Source: Branchiostoma floridae
Lineage: Eukaryota; Chordata; Leptocardii; Amphioxiformes; Branchiostomatidae
DNA: 47,770 nt
Direction of reading: 5' to 3'
Assembly: GCF_000003815.2 (NCBI RefSeq)
Contig: NW_023365810.1
Coordinates: forward strand, 1 to 47,770
Positions 41,480 through 47,770 of this stretch are shown piece by piece. Positions within the stretch are counted from its first letter, which is position 1. Each line of letters opens with the position of its first letter. The position numbers were made by a program, and so were the translations under genes. The notes beneath the pieces were generated by a model. That model was not told the origin of the DNA. It saw only the letters and a list, made by a program, of their open reading frames with translations, and made no database searches.

Positions 41480-42740
41480 TCATATATGCATATGATCAAA
41501 AGCTCTGAGTCCAACTAATTGTTAATAACATGCTATTAAAAGTGTCTTTCTCAATGACACAATATCGGAGCCTGCCAGAAATTGAAAGTCATATCCTAAG
41601 GTTCTGAATCAACAACCACAAGGCTGCCGGTTCGTAAATCTATCTACCGACTAATGTTCGTCATGCCATGTTTTTAATCAGTCGTTTTCATTCCGATCGT
41701 AACGTGGGCGGCCAAATAGGACAGAGAAGTCTATAATTAGATTGAGTTTCATTATTTTGGACCCGCCGTGACGCAGTCAGGTCTAATCACCTCCGGTGTG
41801 ACTCTGTAACAGGACACTGGGGAGTGGTTACCTTCGCCTGGAAGGCTAGGATTTAGGTAGCGGGGGGCCTGCATGCGGTTTTCCGAGTTCAACAGTGTTA
41901 GTCTCTATCAGACTCCGGCCGGCCGAATAGTAATAGGGGGCTTTGGCTAAATTAGGAATAGAAGTATAGTAGGAGTTAATTGGCCTAGGAGTGAACTGAC
42001 CGGGCGACGGATAGCTGGATAGACTTCAAAAGACCGACTGAGATCAAATGGCAACTTATTTCTCCCTAATTGGCCAAATCGTTCTCTTTTGTCATCCAGT
42101 TGACACGTCTGCTTGGACACTACAACATGCAAACAGTATAACTAACCCAAGAAGCTACAAGCGGATTATTGTGAAACTTGACATAAAATTGTGGTTAAGT
42201 CTGAATCATAGCAAAGACTGGGTAGATTTTGGACCCCTGGCAGCTTATTTGTTGGAACCACAGGTGTTTTTGTTGGTTACTTTGAAACAGGACGCCAATC
42301 GAATACATGCCTGAGAATTGTTAGATATGAATTTCATTCCAATTTGTACTTTGGCCCCAGGAAAGCTATTCTATTGCTGTTCCAAAGTGCTATTAATATA
42401 CTCTTACAATGAATTTGTTTAGGTTAGAACTTGAGACACCTATTTTTTTTACCGTCTTCCGGGAAACTATTGGTGTTTTCCATGCATTTATATCAGAGTA
42501 GCCTTCCATGAGCTAAACTTAGTAACGCATCTTGTTCAACGTGGAGGAAGCACCTGCGAGCATTGTTAATAGCCCTTCATTTTAATAGGTTTGCGAAAGG
42601 AAACACCTGCATTTGTTGAGGAATGATCTAATTTTAAATTCAGCGATCAAAATTCTGTATGCGGCAATCAAAATGCTTTCAGCTGCCGTACAACAACGAG
42701 GGCTGCACTAATGTACCCTTACATTCTACCAGCTCAATTA
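41480..42740. other. Gene-free stretch with possible SINE remnants
   Basis: GGCTGCCGGTTCGTAAATC near 41622 is B-box-like, and CCCGCCGTGACGCAGTCAGG near 41763 is a promoter-like CpG-rich start. Neither can be delimited as an element. Confidence 0.3.
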
Positions 42741-42746
42741 CTATTA

Positions 42747-42970
<224 letters not shown>

Positions 42971-43040
42971 GAATAAATAAAGACCTTTCTTGTACATTTT
43001 TGCCCAGCCGAGCTAAGTACTAGGTCACAGCAAAGACAAA
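42971..43040 (-). mobile_element. LINE 3'-end fragment (family H), copy 1
   Basis: GAATAAATAAAGACCTTTCT, TGTACATTTTTGCCCAGCCG and AGCTAAGTACTAGGTCAC match the 3' end of the LINE at 47197-47260. It is a severely 5'-truncated insertion whose tail abuts the GA tract. Confidence 0.65.
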
Positions 43041-43044
43041 TATA

Positions 43045-43125
43045 TACCATCTCCATTTCTAAAGCCCTTGGGCCACACTACAGTCGTAAAATCTCTACAG
43101 TATGCGCTAATTCACTGGTAGAGAC
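43045..43125 (-). mobile_element. SINE fragment (family E), copy 3
   Basis: ATCTCCATTTCTAAAGCCCT, TGGGCCACAC and CACTGGTAGAGACG match 37548-37625 and 24268-24345. It directly follows the LINE tail. Confidence 0.55.
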
Positions 43126-43129
43126 GGGG

Positions 43130-45235
43130 GGCACAACAGACTTTCCGCAACGTCTGGTCCACGGCTCACCGCGTCACGTAGGTGATCTAGCTGCATCATA
43201 TGACGTCAAAGTAGCAGTAGATTGCACATTCCTTTACAAAGACTGGACCTGGACAGTCTAAAATTTGTGATGGAAATTACAGCTCTATTTTTACCCAGCA
43301 ATGTGACCATGACATTTCAATATCGTTACGGATGTTGCCGCAACATCTGAGACGAGCCCCAGACGACGTCTTTCCGGATCCTGCTGTCGGAAGGTTGCCA
43401 AGTAGCCATGACGTCACGGCCATGTAAACGTAGGGCAAACACACGGGCCTGCTGACCTTCTGGGCTTACGATCGTCGTCAGAACGTTTGACCTTCAAAAT
43501 TGGTCTATGTGTTCGTTACGCACGTTTACGACTGGCAAATTTATCACTTCTCACACACAAGGATGCCACCTTGCGTCTGCTTAGAATCAGTTCATACTTG
43601 TGGGCATGTTCAAGTCCGTGTGAGTTGCATGCTAATTTTTTATAATTAGATAAAGTTTGAGGGGAAATAGTTTTTTTTCCGACTTTGAGCAGCAAGCTTA
43701 AGTGTACATTGCCAGCCAGGTTATCTTATAAGCTTAACCGAAAAGCTACTTCTGCGACTTCATACTTGACCAAAGTTGAATAATACATATCTATACATGC
43801 ATATAATTCGAATAGAATCAAATCCAAATACGCAAATGATAAAGACTTGAATATACGCATGTTTGTGTGCATGTACATGTACGCGTGGTATGTAGATATA
43901 TGCACATGTGTGTGTACATGTACGCACGTTTATATGTAGATTTTAAACTTACGGCGTACTTTCTGTTCATTCATCAAGTCTTATTATTTGTTCCTTGCTA
44001 GGCAGTATGAGGATGATTAGACAGTAAACGCTGCTGTCATGTCAGCTCTATACATCTATCCTTGGCAATAATGTAATGAGCACAAACGGTATGCCTTCAT
44101 TGATTAATTTTGGATGAGATATCGGGAGTGTTGCAGACGAGAAAAAAGAGGAGGAACTTGTAGCAACAAGTATGACAGAGACGTTAGTGGCGAAATTAGC
44201 ATCCCATTCATGGTCCTTTAAAACACAAGAGGCACAAGAACCAAACTAAAATTTAGTTTTACGATGAATAATTGACTTCGTGCACAAGGAGCTTGTGTCA
44301 TAAAAAATAAAATAAGAATATAAAAGGTGAAAAATGCCTTTCGTTTAGCTTCATTTAATGAATTCATATTCTGTTTTCATGTCATATGTCATCAAAAGTG
44401 AAAAAAGTCGGAAAATGACTTTTTTGAGCTTAAGTCTATGAATTCATATTCTGTCTTCATGCCTTGTGTCTGTATTTGGACAACATCAGCCTTTATAAGG
44501 CGTTTCGTACGTAAATTGACATATTTTGCCCACCTTCACAACGAGATACACCCATCATGATTCAATACATCTTGGTACGTAACGTGATTTGCCCTTTGAT
44601 GTCGGCTGTGCTCACCTCATTCTGGAGCCAATCCAGTTATTCCATTAATGCGGAAACCTTCCGCGGAATTTAAGGGCTTTTACGACAGAAATTACCTTTC
44701 CGCAATAAAAGCTGCATTTGGCTTTTTATATCGACCGTCTGGAAGATCAAATTACCCCGTGAATATACTATAATGCTGGGGCGCTCCCGTGGAATGTTTG
44801 TCTAGCTGTATCATCGTGCACACAACACGCACAGCATTAGCCTGGGTACCATCCAGGTATAGTTAGATCCTATGTTCGCTTCTGCTACCCGTCTCGTTCG
44901 ATGACAACTAGGCCCTCTTGCAAGTGAACGGTGGCGTTGGATTCGGAACGCCTGTTTGAACGAGCTCTTGAACCCATTCATTAATTTGCTCATGTGTTGG
45001 GACCAATCAGCGCCCTCGTCCGAAATTTTGACGATTCCAGACGTTAGAGATGTCAAGGTTGCCAGACGGAATAGCAGAGAGGCGAATGTATGTACTGTAC
45101 AATAAAATCAAAGTCGAATCGAGAAGCGACCATATCACGATAGTAAACGTAGGAGCAAACTGCTATCGGGATGTTACCCTGACATGTTATGAAGTCTCGC
45201 GCGCGCAATTCAACTTTTTTCTAGGTGGATGTTAT
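43130..45235. other. Gene-free stretch
   Basis: An 81-residue minus frame at 44811-45056 has no known motif. AATTCATATTCTGT(T/C)TTCATG occurs twice (44360, 44440) in a local imperfect duplication with GAAAA.G..ATGCCTTTCG-like context. TGTACATGTACGC repeats at 43870-43930. Confidence 0.35.
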
Positions 45236-45237
45236 CG

Positions 45238-45355
45238 TAATAATGTATCATCATCAAAATCATCAGAATCATTATCACCATGATCATCAAAATCATCATC
45301 CTGATCATTGTGGTCATCGTGATTATCATCATCAAAATCATCATGATGATGATTT
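45238..45355. repeat. (ATC)n imperfect microsatellite
   Basis: ATCATCAAAATCATCA-type units alternate with GATCAT and TGATGATGAT. Part of it is self-complementary. Confidence 0.85.
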
Positions 45356-45364
45356 AACCTTAGA

Positions 45365-45529
45365 GCCATGGGCCGCTGTGTCTCTCAGTCCTCACACATA
45401 ACCACCTTCAAACGACAGCTGTTAAAACACATACACAACCGATTCACACAGCTCTACGATACAGGCACCCCATGTACATGGATCTCGTTCTGCTCCTGTT
45501 CGACGTGCTTCGCAACGAGAGCACGTTAA
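45365..45529 (+). pseudogene. LINE reverse transcriptase extreme C-terminus
   Basis: The frame reads SSHITTFKRQLLKHIHNRFT, then DTGTPCTWISFCSCSTCFAT and a stop at 45527. S..(T/S)FKRQL followed by a C-T-W...C.C..C terminus is the usual ending of CR1/L2-like ORF2 proteins. An upstream WAAVSLSPH in another frame indicates a one-base frameshift near 45395. All of the catalytic polymerase is missing, so this is a 5'-truncated insertion. Confidence 0.7.
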
Positions 45530-45815
45530 TCGTTTCAGTTTGTATTTAGTCATTGTGCATTTTGTATATAAGTTATATTTTGTTTCCGATTATCACTGTA
45601 TATGCCATTTTGTGATTCTTATTATTTACTTGCATATGTACTTGTATATAAGTTATCTTTTGCTTCCGATTATGTTTGTATATACCTTTGTTGATTATTA
45701 TTATTCACTTGAATGTGTATTTTGTTTCGGGGAGACAACTTGCAGAGGTGGTATCACCTGTTTTGTCTCCCCACCATTTTTTTATGGGAACTACAATAAA
45801 TAAATAAAAAAATGA
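45530..45815 (+). mobile_element. LINE 3' UTR with hairpin and AATAAA-type tail
   Basis: After the stop codon come two imperfect 80-base units (GTATATAAGTTAT(A/C)TTTTG at 45564 and 45644). A hairpin follows (GGGGAGACAA at 45729, TTGTCTCCCC at 45763). The end is ACAATAAATAAATAAA at 45791. Ending in short tandem units fits an L2/CR1-type 3' end. Confidence 0.7.
45729..45772 (+). promoter_or_regulatory. Nested 3' stem-loop of the LINE
   Basis: Ten perfect outer pairs enclose an inner AGGTG-GTAT-CACCT hairpin. LINE 3' stem-loops can be recognised by the element's own reverse transcriptase, so this is a plausible template recognition site. Confidence 0.55.
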
Positions 45816-45819
45816 ATAA

Positions 45820-47185
45820 GATCAGTCTTAAATCCAGTTGATATCAGTATCTAAAAACAATCAAGGATTTACCCACCCCGCCCTGACAAACGTGGAGTGA
45901 TCCGGACTTACTAATCACAAACATCATCCTATCCGCTCAATCGCCGTTTCCACTGTGTAATCAAGAGTCCTAATCTGCCACCGGAGACTCGGGCTGACGT
46001 CGTTACCTTCCTCAGAATAGAACAGTCGTTTTCTGTCCTAGGCGCTCGGGGAACGAGAACGTGGCGTTACATGGTAACCGGACACGTAACCATGGGTACG
46101 CGCTTTTTCGCGGGGTCAAGGGAGTTTGTTGATGGTTGAAGGAATAATGCAATGCATAAGGAGGAATAAATGCATGGAAGACAAGTCTCGAACATGCAAC
46201 GGTTATTAAGGGAAAAGGTTTGTCATTGAAATTATATCTAAGATGGTCAAAAATTCAGCTGTCTTGCTTCGGAAAAGACAGTGTCACATTTTTGTTGGTA
46301 ATTGGTTCTATTCGTTCCTGTACAGATTTGTAGTTAGTACAACAGCATACATTTAGTCTATAAGACCAGGGTCACATTTGTCTTACGTTGCTGTAAGATT
46401 ACAAACTAGGGATAGTCTTGAAAAAGGCTTAGACAGTCGTTGACAGTAGGTTCTGTCACAGCCTTGTATTACGGCTTACGACAAATTTAAGCGCGTCTTT
46501 ACTGGCACCGGATAGATAGCAGTTAGGAAACTGCTACCATAACACTTATTGGTGACTGAATGCATCATAAAAAAGACATAATGCCTACAGAGGCAACATA
46601 ACAAGTTGTGCTGCCTATGGATGATTAATCAGCCTACGGTAGGCTGACTAAAAAGCTATGGGATAATGATGATGGTGATGAAGGCATCATATACGACATG
46701 TATACGTATATCTCCGCCATTGGTATAATGTCTATATGTCGTCGCAGCTACGCAGATCTAAAAGAAAAATGAAAAAAATATCGATACGTACAAAAATTGT
46801 TTTCTCTTAATTGCACGAAATCTCAAAGCCCCGTAGTGATGTGGTCCAGCTGAATAACTTCGCTTTGTTGCACCATCCGAAAAATTGCACAAAATGTGCT
46901 GGCAAATTGAGAGTGCAATTAAACGGCTTCTACTATATATATACAAAGAAATAGATAGAACTCCCCACGCGCCATGCACACACGCGCGCTGGTGCAGTGC
47001 CCCCTCCTCTGCATCCCCACTTCACAGCGGGTAGTGTGATATACCGCAGGTCCATTCAATTTCAATCTGATTCCTGACGGATAGCATATTCCCTCCCTGT
47101 TAGCGCTAACCCCGCAGGCACAGGTTGTAAAACAACAGATTAAACAGCGCTGAGGGTGGGCGTGCGGGGACAGGGCTGGTTCGTT
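45820..47185. other. Gene-free stretch
   Basis: A weak inverted relationship (ATTTGTCTTACG near 46376 and TTACGACAAATTTAA near 46477) might be a decayed foldback element. Otherwise nothing recognisable. Confidence 0.3.
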
Positions 47186-47196
47186 ACTGAATGAAT

Positions 47197-47687
47197 GAAA
47201 GACCTTTATTGTACATTCATGCCTCGACGGGCTAGGTACAGGTCACTGATAACAGACATGACTGATAACAGACATAACAAACATATGCAAAAACAACAAG
47301 ATACAATTAACTAGCTGAAGGTACTAAGCTAACAGGATGGTCGACATCTTCTCGCTTCTTTGTACAGGTGTAGATATAGGAACAGATAATGTTTGATATA
47401 CAGGGTTTGTCTAGGCGCATCAAAAATAGAAATTTATCCGTTGCATTAAGGTGTTCAAAATATGGGAACTCTTTTCTTATATATTCATAAAGCACAATCC
47501 GTTCATTATGGTACAGTTTACAGTGTAAAATAAAATGCTGTTCATCTTCTACTTGTTGCAAATCACAAAATTGGCAGACTCTATGCTGCAGAGGGGTGCG
47601 GTTGTGCCTTCCAGTTTCGATATGTAACTTGTGGCAACTAATCCGGAGTTTAGTGACAGCCACTCTGTGTTGTATGTTTTTCACCAT
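47197..47687 (-). mobile_element. LINE fragment: ORF2 C-terminus and 3' end
   Basis: The 126-residue minus frame reads LRISCHKLHIETGRHNRTPL, then VCQFCDLQQVEDEQHFILHC. This is the C-terminal ETGR..R and Cys-x2-Cys...His-x4-Cys zinc-knuckle-like module of non-LTR retrotransposon ORF2 proteins, followed by a Tyr/Phe-rich helix region. The 3' end (47197-47260, AATGAAAGACCTTTATTGTA) recurs at 42971-43040. An ATGA-type tail marks the terminus. Upstream coding sequence would lie toward or beyond the right edge and is not seen as a continuous frame. Probably 5' truncated. Confidence 0.8.
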
Positions 47688-47770
47688 CAGATATTCTTCT
47701 TCTTTATAAATAGTCTTGAATAATCTATAGGTTCGTAATTTTTACCGAAAGATTGTCCCGGTGTCATATC

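Noticed and set aside
46370-46500. Foldback element
   Set aside because: The two putative arms match only in short patches, and no ends or target duplication can be defined.

Overview
The window looks like non-coding-rich animal DNA, most probably from a cephalochordate (amphioxus, Branchiostoma type). That assignment is inference. It rests on split exons with GT/AG borders, a chordate-like TRPC4/5 ankyrin region, abundant dinucleotide and CAAA microsatellites, tRNA-derived SINEs, Penelope-like and LINE fragments, foldback MITE-like elements and a mariner copy. There is no prokaryotic gene organisation, no rRNA, no CRISPR array and no complete tRNA gene that I can support.

The only confidently recognised host gene is a TRPC-family cation channel, closest by eye to TRPC4/TRPC5, on the minus strand at the left end. 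Three consecutive exons encode its N-terminus and first ankyrin repeats (6375-6204, 5663-5557, 4793-4704). Splice phases join perfectly, giving 123 residues. I find no later exon, so the rest of the gene should lie to the left of base 1. Its introns hold LINE tails (4476-4680, 5990-6188) and a foldback Penelope-like insertion with a 13-bp target duplication (5220-5387). The start codon of exon 1 sits inside the last copy of a 66/84-bp minisatellite (6361-7110).

From 7.3 to 12 kb there are SINE and unclassified repeat copies, an assembly gap inside an inverted repeat (8673-8848), what looks like an old local duplication, and weak candidates for two divergent first exons around 11.7-12.0 kb. 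From 12 to 22 kb there is a 322-bp Penelope-like element with perfect terminal inverted repeats and a 14-bp target duplication (16575-16896), a foldback element (17402-17699), a 54-bp higher-order satellite (18003-18215), an internally deleted mariner (19158-19736) and a LINE reverse transcriptase fragment (20875-21513).

From 24 to 38 kb there are paired SINE copies, two foldback elements (24691-24877; 31906-32215 with a CTAAA duplication), a 23-bp diverged tandem array and a roughly 300-bp repeat family present twice. From 40 to 47.8 kb there are SINE pieces, a compound CA/TA/GA microsatellite fused to a LINE tail, a LINE C-terminus with a nested 3' hairpin (45365-45815), and a second LINE C-terminus at the right edge (47197-47687). 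Long intervals between these carry no gene I can defend. Apart from the TRPC exons, the window behaves as an intergenic or long-intron graveyard of mobile elements, not as a set of cooperating genes.
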